From NCBI GenBank assembly GCA_030037545.1, contig JASHRF010000011.1, positions 1 to 36,944 of the forward strand: 36,944 nt of DNA. The letters are read 5' to 3'. The position numbers and the translations under genes are program-made. The notes under the pieces were generated by a model. The model did no database searches. It had not been told where the DNA came from and saw only the letters and a list, made by a program, of their open reading frames with translations. This document shows, piece by piece, positions 26,478-36,485 of the stretch (its first letter is position 1; each line of letters begins with the position of its first letter). This stretch comes from Acidobacteriaceae bacterium (lineage in GTDB: Bacteria; Acidobacteriota; Terriglobia; Terriglobales; Acidobacteriaceae).

Positions 26478-27062
26478 CTCACCCTCGCCATCACCGGCGC
26501 CTCCGGCGCGATTCTAGCGCGCGAGGCGCTGCGCGCCCTCGAAGCTGACGAGCGCGTCTCTCGCGTGCACTTTGTCGCCTCGGAGAACTCGCTGCGCGTG
26601 CTGGCCGAGGAATTGGGCGTGGCGGGCCGCACGAATCTGCTCAAAAAGATGCTCGGCAAGGCGCCGAAGAAGATCGTGCAGCACTCGGATGCCGATATCG
26701 GCGCGGCCATCGCCAGCGGCAGCCATCCTTCCGACGGAATGATCATCCTGCCCTGCTCCATGGGCACGCTGGCAGCCATCGCACTGGGCCTGGCCGACTC
26801 GCTCATTGCCCGCGCCGCCGATGTCACGCTCAAGGAGCGCCGACCGCTCATCCTCTGCGTGCGCGAAACGCCCTTCAACGGCATCCACCTGCGCAACATG
26901 ACGCTGGCCGCCGAAGCAGGCGCCATCATCTTTCCCTGCATTCCGGCGTTCTACAATCACCCGGCCGATTCCGTCGAGATGGCGCGGCAGTTCGCGTTTC
27001 GCGTCCTGGCCCACATCGGCCTGCCGCAAAAAGACGCCTACATCTGGAAGCCGGAAGCATGA
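26472..27062 (+). CDS. ubiX: Flavin prenyltransferase UbiX
   Basis: 196 residues from a TTG at 26472 with AGGAG ten bases upstream. UbiX attaches dimethylallyl to FMN, making prenylated FMN for UbiD-type decarboxylases. Landmarks: LAITGASGAILA (FMN phosphate loop), a VASENS region, LPCSMGTLAAIALGLADSLIARAADVTLKERRPLILCVRETPFN (the family signature) and FPCIPAFYNHP. Length is normal. It is probably the third gene of an ancestral purB-unknown-ubiX group that now has a transposase element between it and its partners; a truncated first copy of its start is found at 25563. No ubiD is in the window. Confidence 0.94.
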   Translation: MHLTLAITGASGAILAREALRALEADERVSRVHFVASENSLRVLAEELGVAGRTNLLKKMLGKAPKKIVQHSDADIGAAIASGSHPSDGMIILPCSMGTLAAIALGLADSLIARAADVTLKERRPLILCVRETPFNGIHLRNMTLAAEAGAIIFPCIPAFYNHPADSVEMARQFAFRVLAHIGLPQKDAYIWKPEA

Positions 27063-27063
27063 A

Positions 27064-27090
27064 GTAGCGCCGGCCTCCTGACCGGCTGTC
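27064..27090. repeat. GTAGCGCCGGCCTCCTGACC repeat, copy 1
   Basis: Begins directly after the ubiX stop. An inverted copy with one mismatch over about 26 nt lies at 32009-32036. This is a dispersed intergenic repeat containing a GGCC...GACCGGC core. Confidence 0.65.
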
Positions 27091-27127
27091 GTGCGGGTCT
27101 CCGGCCCCCCACTCTTTCAGCAATTGC

Positions 27128-27156
27128 TTGACACCCCTGCCTCCGCCCGTTGATAC
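27128..27156 (+). promoter_or_regulatory. Sigma-70-type promoter of the met leader
   Basis: TTGACA (27128-27133), a 17-nt spacer and TGATAC (27151-27156): the best promoter match in the window. Transcription would begin near 27163, about 230 nt before metY, leaving a long leader. Confidence 0.7.
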
Positions 27157-27163
27157 TGCCCTC

Positions 27164-27241
27164 ATGCCGAACCCAGGGGAGTACGGAATTGCGGTCATGG
27201 CCATGTGTATGCCATGGGGAACGCGTCCGTGCGGCCCTTGA
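27164..27241 (+). CDS. Candidate Met/Cys leader peptide of the metY-metX operon
   Basis: A 25-codon ORF starting at the predicted transcription start and ending MAMCMPWGTRPCGP. An internal ATG at 27197 gives exactly those 14 residues. Three Met and two Cys lie in that last segment, with the Met-Ala-Met-Cys-Met run just before sequence that can pair with the downstream terminator arm. It precedes genes of methionine synthesis and sulfide assimilation, so it looks like an attenuator peptide in the manner of TrpL. There is no well-placed Shine-Dalgarno: AGGGGAG lies 15 nt before 27197, and the 27164 start would be leaderless. Not a recognised family; no conservation can be tested here. Confidence 0.5.
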   Translation: MPNPGEYGIAVMAMCMPWGTRPCGP

Positions 27242-27278
27242 GCGGTTGATGCGTTAGTCGCAACCGAATTTGAGGTCA

Positions 27279-27320
27279 AGCGGCCCGGTCCCGAAGCGGA
27301 TGCGGGCCGCTTTCGTTTTT
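27279..27320 (+). terminator. Terminator-like hairpin in the met leader (attenuator)
   Basis: AGCGGCCCG (27279-27287) pairs with CGGGCCGCT (27303-27311) around a 15-nt loop, followed by TTTCGTTTTT. It lies between the promoter and metY, so it would act inside the leader. The 3' arm could instead pair with GCGGCCC at 27231-27237, at the end of the leader peptide ORF. A second hairpin, CGGTTG/CAACCG (27243-27266), lies between. Confidence 0.65.
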
Positions 27321-27365
27321 GGGCGCTCTGCGCCTTCGCTCTCGAACTGCAACGCCAGCCGAATT

Positions 27366-28740
<1,375 letters not shown>

Positions 28741-28745
28741 AGGAA

Positions 28746-28825
28746 GCTTCTAGCTGCTAGCTTCTAGCCACCAGCTTTCACTACGGCGACGAGCACGGGC
28801 ATTTGAGCTAGAGGCGAGGAGCTTG
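28746..28825. repeat. Two heptad arrays in the metY-metX spacer
   Basis: 28746-28780: GCTTCTA, GCTGCTA, GCTTCTA, GCCACCA, GCTTTCA. 28805-28825: GAGCTAG, AGGCGAG, GAGCTTG. The second array contains the Shine-Dalgarno GAGGAG used for metX, and its last unit ends in an in-frame TTG (28823). Confidence 0.75.
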
Positions 28826-28831
28826 ATCGTA

Positions 28832-29968
28832 GTGACAGAACCAACCAACTCAACCGCCAGCGGCTCCTCGCCGGGCAAAATCCTTGCGCCCACCTACGAG
28901 GGCGACTTCGTGCTGGATAAGGATCTTGCCCTCGAGTGCGGGTGTACCCTGGCGTGTCCCACGCTGCATTACGCCGTATACGGCCGGCTGAATGCGGCGC
29001 GGGATAACGCCGTTCTTGTCTGCCACGCGCTCTCCGGCTCGGCCCTGGTCGGTTCCTGGTGGCCTGAAGTCTTCGCTCCTGGCGCCGTTCTTTCGCTGGA
29101 GCACGATTTTGTCATCTGCATCAACATGCTCGGCTCCTGTTACGGCTCCACGGGGCCTGGCTCGGTCAATCCCGCCACTGGCGAGTCTTATGGCCCGGAC
29201 TTTCCCCTCATCTCGGTCCGCGACAACGTTCGCGCCCAGGCGCGCCTGCTCGATTCGCTGGGGGTGCGTAGTCTGCGCCTGGTCATGGGCGGCTCCATCG
29301 GCGGCATGCAGGCGCTGGAGTGGTCCATCCAGTTTCCGGAGCGTGTCCAGCGCGGTCTTATCATCGGCGTTTCGCCGCTGGGCGCGATGGGTTTGGCCTT
29401 GAACCACCTGCAGCGGCAGGCCATCCAGCACGACCCGGAGTGGGATGGCGGCCGTTACCTGTCCCAGAAGCCGCCACGCAGCGGGCTGTCACTGGCCCGG
29501 CAGATCGCCATGATCAGCTACAAATCCGCGCCACTCTTCAACGAGCGCTATGGGCGCAATCCGAATCGCAGCGGCGAAGACCCGTGGGCCAACGGTGGGC
29601 AGGGAAGCGGCCTCGGCGGAGGATTGATTGGGGGACGTTTCGATATTGCCGGCTATCTCGACCTCCAGGGAAGGCGCTTTATTGACCGCTTCGACGCCAA
29701 CGCTTACCTGGCCATCCTGCGCACCATGGACACGTGGGACCCGCTGCGCGGCTACGGCTCGCCCCAGGAAGCCTTCGGCCGCATCCGCGCCCGCCTCATC
29801 TTTGTCGGCATCAGCACCGACTGGCTGTTTCCGGCGCCGGAGGTGAAGCGGTTTGCTCAGGTCATCCGCGCCGCGGGCGCTGATGCCGAGTATCGCGAGA
29901 TGGCCAGCGATCACGGCCACGATGCCTTCCTAGCCGAGCAGGCGGAGCTGGTGCGGCTGTTACAGTAG
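28832..29968 (+). CDS. metX: Homoserine O-acetyltransferase
   Basis: 378 residues from a GTG at 28832, ten bases after AGGAG; the TTG at 28823 is also in frame but very close to the Shine-Dalgarno. MetX acylates homoserine, the first committed step of methionine synthesis, and supplies the substrate of MetY. It is an alpha/beta hydrolase with nucleophile S155 in VMGGSIGGMQALEW, D330 in ISTDWLFP and H363 in DHGHDAFL. Landmarks GSCYGSTGPGSVNPATG and RDNVRAQARLLDSLGV are typical. Acetyl versus succinyl donor cannot be settled by eye, though pairing with MetY favours acetyl. A Gly-rich stretch near residues 250-268 extends the usual linker. Confidence 0.94.
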   Translation: MTEPTNSTASGSSPGKILAPTYEGDFVLDKDLALECGCTLACPTLHYAVYGRLNAARDNAVLVCHALSGSALVGSWWPEVFAPGAVLSLEHDFVICINMLGSCYGSTGPGSVNPATGESYGPDFPLISVRDNVRAQARLLDSLGVRSLRLVMGGSIGGMQALEWSIQFPERVQRGLIIGVSPLGAMGLALNHLQRQAIQHDPEWDGGRYLSQKPPRSGLSLARQIAMISYKSAPLFNERYGRNPNRSGEDPWANGGQGSGLGGGLIGGRFDIAGYLDLQGRRFIDRFDANAYLAILRTMDTWDPLRGYGSPQEAFGRIRARLIFVGISTDWLFPAPEVKRFAQVIRAAGADAEYREMASDHGHDAFLAEQAELVRLLQ

Positions 29969-30026
29969 GAATGGCGCCCAGGTTACCCGGTGGCCGGCAG
30001 TTTTCGCTTTCCCCAATGCGTTTTGC

Positions 30027-30055
30027 TTGTCATCGGGCACGGCGGTTTCTATAAT
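30027..30055 (+). promoter_or_regulatory. Sigma-70-type promoter of the secreted TPR-like protein
   Basis: TTGTCA (30027-30032), a 17-nt spacer and TATAAT (30050-30055). The predicted transcription start near 30062 leaves a 5' untranslated region of about 134 nt. Confidence 0.7.
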
Positions 30056-30070
30056 CCATTGCAATGTCTC

Positions 30071-30108
30071 GTTTGAGGCCGTGGTATCGTATATGCGTCG
30101 CCTCAAAC
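30071..30108 (+). other. 5'-UTR hairpin
   Basis: GTTTGAGGC (30071-30079) pairs perfectly with GCCTCAAAC (30100-30108) around a 20-nt loop, a few bases after the predicted transcription start. It could stabilise the mRNA or hold a regulatory site. No T-run follows, so it is not a terminator. Confidence 0.55.
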
Positions 30109-30195
30109 TCGACTGCGAGCCGGAGCGGTTGCCGGACCCCGCATCGGAATGATCAAGAAGTGCATCTCCAGTTTGGCGATTCCCAGGAGCAGAGA

Positions 30196-31794
30196 ATGAA
30201 GAAGCTAGTCCTTGCATCTGCGATGGCTTTGGCGAGCGTTGCCCTTGTTGCCGCGCCCGCGCTGCGAGCGCAGGATAACTCCGGTCAGATCACCATTCAG
30301 AACCCGGAAGAATTCAACGCCTATCAAACTGCGGTCACCCAGACCAATCCGGCAACCAAGGCTTCGGCCCTGGAGGATTTCCTCCAGAAATACCCCAACA
30401 GCGTGGTCAAAAAGGCGGTTCTCGATCAGTTGATCGACACCTACGAGCAGATGAACGACCCCGACAAGGTGTTGAGTGCGGCCAGCCGCATGTTGCAAGT
30501 GGATCCCAACAATTTCAAGGCCATTTTTGCCACCGTTTATTTCAAGAAGACCGCCTGCCAGAGGAACATTGATCCGGCCACCGGCGACAGCAAGGATCCG
30601 CAGACTTGCGACGATGCCGCGGCCATGGCCCAGAAAGGCCTGACCGTGGCCAAGCCCGCCGGTGCCGCAGATGCAGACTGGAAGAAGATGACCGATGCAG
30701 CCTTTCCCATCTTCCATTCGGCCATCGCTCTCGACGACCTGATCGCCAAGAAGGATTACGCCAATGCCATCAAGGAATACACCGCCGAGCTGATGTTGTA
30801 TTCACCCCAGCAGACCACCAGCGGCCCCGGGCTGGTGGACACGCTGAACCTGGCCGAGGCCTATGCCAAGCCGGGAACGGCGCGCGACGAAGTGAAGGCC
30901 TGCTGGTTTTACGCGCGCGCATGGGACTTTGCGCCTCCCGCCTATAAATCGCAGATCGAGCCCAAGCTCGACTACTGGTACAAGCGCTATCACGGCACCA
31001 TCGATCCCCCCGACCAAATCACCTCCCAGATCAACGCCATCAAGACTCAAGCCCAGGCAACACTCTTCCCGCCTGCCACCTTCACCATCGCCCCTGCTCC
31101 CACTCCTCAAGAACTGGCGCATCACGCCCTCACCGGCGGCAATCCCATGACGTTAAACCTGGAAGACAAGGAGTACATCCTTGCGAACGGCAGCCAGGCC
31201 GATGCTCAGCAGTTGTGGAGCCTTCTGAAGGGCCAGGTCACGCCGGTTCCGGGCATCGTAATCAGCGATCAGGCCACGGTGCTTGCGGTGCACGTCACTA
31301 CGGCAGCGTCGCCCCACCCCAAGGACTACCAGGTCAAGCTCAACACGCCGGCAGCGTGCGCGTCTGTACCTCCTCCGCCGACGTCTGAGTTGCGGGTTGC
31401 GGAGGCCCGCGACTACCTGCAGGCCAACGGCGCCAGCGCTGACGTGAGCGCGATCGAAGGCCTGGATCACGCCCACAGGATCCTCATCGAACCCGCGGTC
31501 ACCACCATCAACATGGCCGTCGCCCAGGATGCCAAGGACTCCCATTACGCCGATTTCACCGTCAACTTGAAGGATCCGTTGGCATGCAAGGACGCTCCCG
31601 ACCCGAGCTTCGAAATGAAGCTGCAGCCGGCCGAGGAACTCGACGCCACCTACGATACCTACACCACCAGTCCGGCCGCCAACGGCAATCCCGCCAGGGC
31701 CCAGATCGTCCTAAGTCAAGGATTTGTGCAGATGGAGAAGAAGGCGCCTCCGGTGCATCGTCGTCCGGCGCCGGGACGCCGCAGCGGCGAATAG
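30196..31794 (+). CDS. Secreted TPR-like protein of unknown function
   Basis: 532 residues from an ATG at 30196 (MKKLVLASAMALASVALVAA), with AGGAG seven bases before; a longer frame to 30064 crosses the promoter and hairpin. The signal peptide ends near ALRAQ. Residues ~25-260 are helical with TPR-like spacing: FNAYQTAVTQTNPATKASALEDFLQKYPNSVVKKAVLDQL, then KVLSAASRMLQVDPNNFKAIF, then an ANAIKEYTAELML repeat. The C-terminal half has two related segments (VHVTTAASPHPKDYQVKLNTPAAC and AVAQDAKDSHYADFTVNLKDPLAC by pattern), so it is internally duplicated, and ends in a basic tail. Not assigned to a named family; a periplasmic scaffold role would be a guess. Confidence 0.75.
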   Translation: MKKLVLASAMALASVALVAAPALRAQDNSGQITIQNPEEFNAYQTAVTQTNPATKASALEDFLQKYPNSVVKKAVLDQLIDTYEQMNDPDKVLSAASRMLQVDPNNFKAIFATVYFKKTACQRNIDPATGDSKDPQTCDDAAAMAQKGLTVAKPAGAADADWKKMTDAAFPIFHSAIALDDLIAKKDYANAIKEYTAELMLYSPQQTTSGPGLVDTLNLAEAYAKPGTARDEVKACWFYARAWDFAPPAYKSQIEPKLDYWYKRYHGTIDPPDQITSQINAIKTQAQATLFPPATFTIAPAPTPQELAHHALTGGNPMTLNLEDKEYILANGSQADAQQLWSLLKGQVTPVPGIVISDQATVLAVHVTTAASPHPKDYQVKLNTPAACASVPPPPTSELRVAEARDYLQANGASADVSAIEGLDHAHRILIEPAVTTINMAVAQDAKDSHYADFTVNLKDPLACKDAPDPSFEMKLQPAEELDATYDTYTTSPAANGNPARAQIVLSQGFVQMEKKAPPVHRRPAPGRRSGE

Positions 31795-31859
31795 CCCGTG
31801 AGCAATGCGCCGGCATCGGCCCGCAGTGGCAGTTGCCGGCAAACTTTCCGGAATAAAAC

Positions 31860-31893
31860 AGGGCGGCCAGTCCAGGCGGGCAGCCCTTTCTTT
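31860..31893 (+). terminator. Intrinsic terminator-like hairpin
   Basis: AGGGC-G-GCC pairs with GGC-A-GCCCT (one mismatch) and is followed by TTTCTTT, about 65 bp after the stop of the secreted TPR-like protein. Confidence 0.6.
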
Positions 31894-31932
31894 GTGGAGC
31901 GCCGCTCCTCCAGACCGCGGTGGGAGACCGGC

Positions 31933-32036
31933 TGTACTGGCGGCGTCCTCGCCGCCAGCGGGGTCCTGTGCCATCCGCAGCATGTGACGGCCTGGCGGCC
32001 CCTCTTGACAGCCGGTCAGGAGGCCAGCGCTACCGA
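31933..32036. repeat. GGCGGCGTCCTCGCCGCC hairpin and GTAGCGC repeat, copy 2
   Basis: CTGGCGGCGTCCTCGCCGCCAG (31940-31961) is a near-perfect hairpin. At 32009-32036, reading on the minus strand, lies the second copy of the GTAGCGC.GGCCTCCTGACC repeat found at 27064. The copy ends about ten bases before the ymdB stop. Confidence 0.6.
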
Positions 32037-32045
32037 TTTCCGGCG

Positions 32046-32843
32046 TTACTCACCCAGCATGATCCGCTGGATGCGGCTGGCGCGGCCGGTGGCGGGATCG
32101 CAGCTCACCAGCGCGCCGCACATCTTCGGATTCCCTTTGGCCGCCTCGAACTTGCCCGGCATGCCGGTAAGGAACTTGTGCAGCACCAGGTCTTTCTCGA
32201 CGCCGATGATGCTGTCGTAGGGCCCGCTCATGCCCACGTCGGTCTGAAAGGCCGTTCCATTAGGCAGGATGCGCTCGTCGGCCGTAGGCACATGCGTGTG
32301 GGTGCCGAGAACCACCGTTACGCGGCCATCGAGATACCATCCCATGGCAACTTTCTCGCTGGTGGCCTCGGCGTGGAAGTCAACCACGATCACTTTGGCT
32401 CTGATCCGGGCGAGCAATTCGTCCGCGGCGCGGAACGGATCGTCGGTCGAACTCATGAACACTCGCCCCTGTAGATCGACCACCGCGTAGTCTACGCCGC
32501 TCTCCGTGGTCCCTTCGTAAACGCCGAACCCCGGCAGTCCTGGCGCAAAGTTGGCGGGCCGCAGCACGCGGCGCGGGCGCTCGTGGCCCTCCGCATTTGC
32601 GGAATTCAGGTAATCCACCAGCTCCTTCTTGTCCCAGACATGATTGCCGGTGGTGAGCACGTCCGCGCCCAGGTCGAAGATGTCCTCGGCCAATGAGGGC
32701 GTGACGCCAAAGCCGCCGGCAGCGTTCTCCACGTTCACGACGGTCAGATCGACGCTGTGCGCCTGGCGCACATGGCCGATGTGCTCGGCCACGATGTGCC
32801 GTCCTGCGCTGCCGAAGATGTCGCCGACGAAGAGGATATTCAA
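32046..32843 (-). CDS. ymdB: YmdB-type metallophosphoesterase (TIGR00282 family)
   Basis: 265 residues. Related enzymes hydrolyse 2',3'-cyclic and other cyclic nucleotides and affect RNA turnover and developmental decisions. The dinuclear metal site is complete: D8 in LFVGDIFGSAG, E39-N40 in VVNVENAAGG, N67-H68 in TTGNHVWDKKE, H157 in VDFHAEATSEK and H182-x-H184 in GTHTHVPTADE. The family ending GNPKMCGALVSCDPATGRASRI is present. It is the last of three minus-strand genes after lysS and a four-helix-bundle gene, with 33 bp to the latter. Confidence 0.93.
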   Translation of the reverse strand: MNILFVGDIFGSAGRHIVAEHIGHVRQAHSVDLTVVNVENAAGGFGVTPSLAEDIFDLGADVLTTGNHVWDKKELVDYLNSANAEGHERPRRVLRPANFAPGLPGFGVYEGTTESGVDYAVVDLQGRVFMSSTDDPFRAADELLARIRAKVIVVDFHAEATSEKVAMGWYLDGRVTVVLGTHTHVPTADERILPNGTAFQTDVGMSGPYDSIIGVEKDLVLHKFLTGMPGKFEAAKGNPKMCGALVSCDPATGRASRIQRIMLGE

Positions 32844-32865
32844 GGCGAACCAAACTCCGATCGAA

Positions 32866-32893
32866 GGGAGATGGGACTAAGGGACTGAGGATT
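32866..32893. repeat. Heptad array between the four-helix gene and ymdB
   Basis: GGGAGAT, GGGACTA, AGGGACT, GAGGATT. The stop codon of the four-helix-bundle gene (32877-32879) lies inside it. The word GGGACTAAGGGAC occurs inverted in the array at 33280. Confidence 0.65.
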
Positions 32894-33251
32894 TCGCTGG
32901 GCGAATTGATTTCATCAAGGGGCCAAGGAGCCAGCCCACGTTGTTGCAGAGATGATCAGTTGCGTCAAGGCCCATCGAGGTCCCGAAACCGAGACTTCTG
33001 GCAATAAAAACTTGCGTTTCCAGTTCGCAGCATGAGCCCCGTGCGTGACCGAGAAAGAGATAATATTCCCCCTTTGTAGAGCGTCCGTAGCCCTCCGCGA
33101 TATTACTTGCAATCGAGACAGCCGCCCTTCTCATTTGGCTTGTAAGGCCGAAGCGCTCCGCATCAGGAAACTGCGAGGTCAGTTTGTAAGTGGCGACGCT
33201 CAGTTCGGCAGCCTTTTGCCAAGCGGTCAAGCCCTTGAATGAATGTCCCAT
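32877..33251 (-). CDS. Four helix bundle protein (23S rRNA intervening-sequence protein family)
   Basis: 124 residues. The family signature is clear: FKGLTAWQKAAELSVATYKLTSQFP, FGLTSQMRRAAVSIASNIAEGYGR and EYYLFLGHARGSCCELETQV. Members form pentamers of antiparallel four-helix bundles; they were first found encoded in intervening sequences within 23S rRNA genes, but most, as here, stand free in the chromosome and their function is unknown. GAAGGAT precedes the ATG. Its GC content is lower than that of lysS and ymdB, and inverted heptad repeats lie on both sides, so it looks inserted between those two genes. Confidence 0.9.
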   Translation of the reverse strand: MGHSFKGLTAWQKAAELSVATYKLTSQFPDAERFGLTSQMRRAAVSIASNIAEGYGRSTKGEYYLFLGHARGSCCELETQVFIARSLGFGTSMGLDATDHLCNNVGWLLGPLMKSIRPAKSSVP

Positions 33252-33294
33252 TGCCGTATCCTTCGTTCCGTTCGTCTCTCAGTCCTCTGGTCCC

Positions 33295-34992
<1,698 letters not shown>

Positions 34993-35150
34993 GCTGTTTT
35001 TCCCGAATGGCCCAACCGCCAGTATAGCGGCTGAGGAACCGGCGATTTCCTCCGCGATGGCCGAATATTTGTGCGCAACCGGGAACAAATGACATGGCCG
35101 ATCTGTCTAACGGAAAAGACTCATCCATTCTCGAAACACTGGAGTCCAAC

Positions 35151-35915
35151 ATGCGAAGAATCCCTCATTTGCTCCTGGTGTTTGCTCTGCTCGCCGCGTT
35201 CGCTTTGCCCGCTGCCGCGCAGTGCAACGACAACTGCCCGCAGCGGCGCACCATTTCTGTAACCGGCACGGCGCAGGTTACGGCCGACGCCGATCTCGCC
35301 GTCGTGCACGTGGGCTACAAGCTCTACGCGGCCGACGCTAAAACCGCCTACGCCAACGCGCTCGACACTTCGAATGCCATCATGCAGGCGCTCACCGCGT
35401 CCGGCGTTGCCAAAAGCGCCATCGAGAGCACCAGCCAGGTGCTCGAGCACACGCAGCCGTACGAAATCCAGCGATTTCCGAACGACCGCCAGGATTGGGA
35501 GCAGCGCCAGTTCACCGTAACGCAGAGCTGGACGATCCGCGTGAAGCCCGGCGATGCAGCCGGCGCGCTGAATACGGCCATCAATGCGGGCGCCAACGAG
35601 AGCGGCTGGATTCAGTGGATCGTAAACGATCCCAGCGCCCTCCAGGCTCGCGCCTCGGCCGATGCCACGGCCAACGCGCACGCCATTGCCGAGCAGGTCG
35701 CGCAGAAGTCCGGAGTGCATCTTGGCCAACTGGTGAGCGTTACTGAGAATCAGGGCGGAGGACCGTTCATGGGTAACGGCTTGGGAAGCGGGTATGGGAT
35801 GGGCACCGGCATCGTCGCGGGCAATCTCCCCATGCAGCCCGGCCAGCAGCTCGCCATCAACTCGCGCCGCGTGGAATACACGGTCGGTGTCTACGCCGTC
35901 TATTCCATCGAATAG
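35151..35915 (+). CDS. Secreted SIMPL (DUF541) domain protein
   Basis: 254 residues from an ATG at 35151 (MRRIPHLLLVFALLAAFALP) with GGAG six bases upstream; the frame is open to 35094. A signal peptide ends near AAAQC. The SIMPL domain follows: RRTISVTGTAQVTADADLAVVHVGYKLYAADAKTAYANALDTSNAIMQALTASGVAKSAI by pattern, with a later RVEYTVGVYAVYSIE closing strand. These periplasmic or outer-membrane proteins form oligomeric rings and have been linked to stress or membrane phenotypes; the mechanism is unclear. A Gly/Met-rich loop (MGNGLGSGYGMGTG) precedes the last strands. Divergent from lysS, alone in its transcription unit. Confidence 0.88.
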   Translation: MRRIPHLLLVFALLAAFALPAAAQCNDNCPQRRTISVTGTAQVTADADLAVVHVGYKLYAADAKTAYANALDTSNAIMQALTASGVAKSAIESTSQVLEHTQPYEIQRFPNDRQDWEQRQFTVTQSWTIRVKPGDAAGALNTAINAGANESGWIQWIVNDPSALQARASADATANAHAIAEQVAQKSGVHLGQLVSVTENQGGGPFMGNGLGSGYGMGTGIVAGNLPMQPGQQLAINSRRVEYTVGVYAVYSIE

Positions 35916-35917
35916 TT

Positions 35918-35952
35918 CTCAGCGTCCATAGCTCTCGGCTTTCAGCGTTTTG
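35918..35952. repeat. Heptad array after the SIMPL gene
   Basis: CTCAGCG, TCCATAG, CTCTCGG, CTTTCAG, CGTTTTG. Partly the inverse of the array at 36107: CTCTCGGCTTTCAGC against GCTGAAAGCCGATT. Confidence 0.55.
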
Positions 35953-36004
35953 TCTCATTGCGAGCTCAGGAGAGTAATGTCCGCTGGATACAGGTAAGAA
36001 GCAG

Positions 36005-36086
36005 GTCCCCTTCGGCAAGCTCAGGGCAGACTTTCGACTGCGCCGTTCGCAACGATTGCGAACGGCTCCGCTCAAGATGACAGGAT
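36005..36086. repeat. Dispersed CTTCGGCAAGCTCAGGGCA / GCTCAAGATGACA repeat
   Basis: Contains CCTTCGGCAAGCTCAGGGCA, a TTCGCAACGATTGCGAA palindrome and GCTCAAGATGACA (36070-36082), the same 13-mer as at 4551. It is framed by two inverted heptad arrays. Confidence 0.55.
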
Positions 36087-36106
36087 GTTCGTTTTGCAGC
36101 AATCAA

Positions 36107-36148
36107 TAGCTGAGAGCTGAAAGCCGATTAGCTGGAAGCTGCAAGCCG
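36107..36148. repeat. Heptad array upstream of atpZ
   Basis: TAGCTGA, GAGCTGA, AAGCCGA, TTAGCTG, GAAGCTG, CAAGCCG: six units in strict 7-nt period, ending 22 bp before the atpZ start. Confidence 0.75.
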
Positions 36149-36170
36149 CCTTCCTGTATAACCACCATGG

Positions 36171-36485
36171 ATGCCCTATCACCCGCCCATCCCCGATCCC
36201 AAATCAGGCCCCAAAGGCAGTGGCCTGGTGAGCGCGCTGGTGCAGGCGGAAAAGCTGGTACAGATTGCCCTGGTCCTGCCCTGCGCGGCCTTCGTCGGCT
36301 GGCTCATCGGCGACTGGATCGGCGAACGTGTGCACCAACCTTGGGTCGCCGCGGTGGGCGTGGCCTTCGGCGGCGCCTCCGGGCTCTACTACGTGGTCCG
36401 GCTGGCCCTGAACGCGGTGAAAGACCCGGACAGCTCCGGCAAACAGAACAACAACAAAACGGGAAGCGCCGGCGGGCCGTCATGA
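36171..36485 (+). CDS. atpZ: AtpZ/AtpI family protein (ATP synthase-associated)
   Basis: 104 residues with two membrane helices, about residues 29-51 (LVQIALVLPCAAFVGWLIGDWIG) and 57-80 (PWVAAVGVAFGGASGLYYVVRLAL). The Gly-rich helices and intervening short loop with GERVHQPW are typical of AtpZ, encoded at the head of F-type ATP synthase operons and implicated with AtpI in assembly or Mg2+/Ca2+ transport. A TATAAC at about 36156 may be a -10 box, which would leave almost no leader. The stop overlaps the next start by four bases (ATGA), so translation is coupled. Confidence 0.85.
   Translation: MPYHPPIPDPKSGPKGSGLVSALVQAEKLVQIALVLPCAAFVGWLIGDWIGERVHQPWVAAVGVAFGGASGLYYVVRLALNAVKDPDSSGKQNNNKTGSAGGPS

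Noticed and set aside
25563..26510. The ubiX 5'-end duplication as a target-site duplication of the transposase
   Set aside because: Y1 transposases do not make target duplications; the copies are about 50 bp and diverged.
27157..27330. SAM riboswitch (SAM-I, SAM-II/V or SAH type) upstream of metY
   Set aside because: None of the conserved core words of these classes could be found; the leader fits a peptide attenuator better.
28746..28825. CRISPR array from short repeated words
   Set aside because: Units are 7 nt, contiguous and without spacers; no cas genes in the window.
30064..30195. Upstream start of the secreted TPR-like protein
   Set aside because: That region contains a transcribed hairpin; the ATG at 30196 has a Shine-Dalgarno and a signal peptide follows it.
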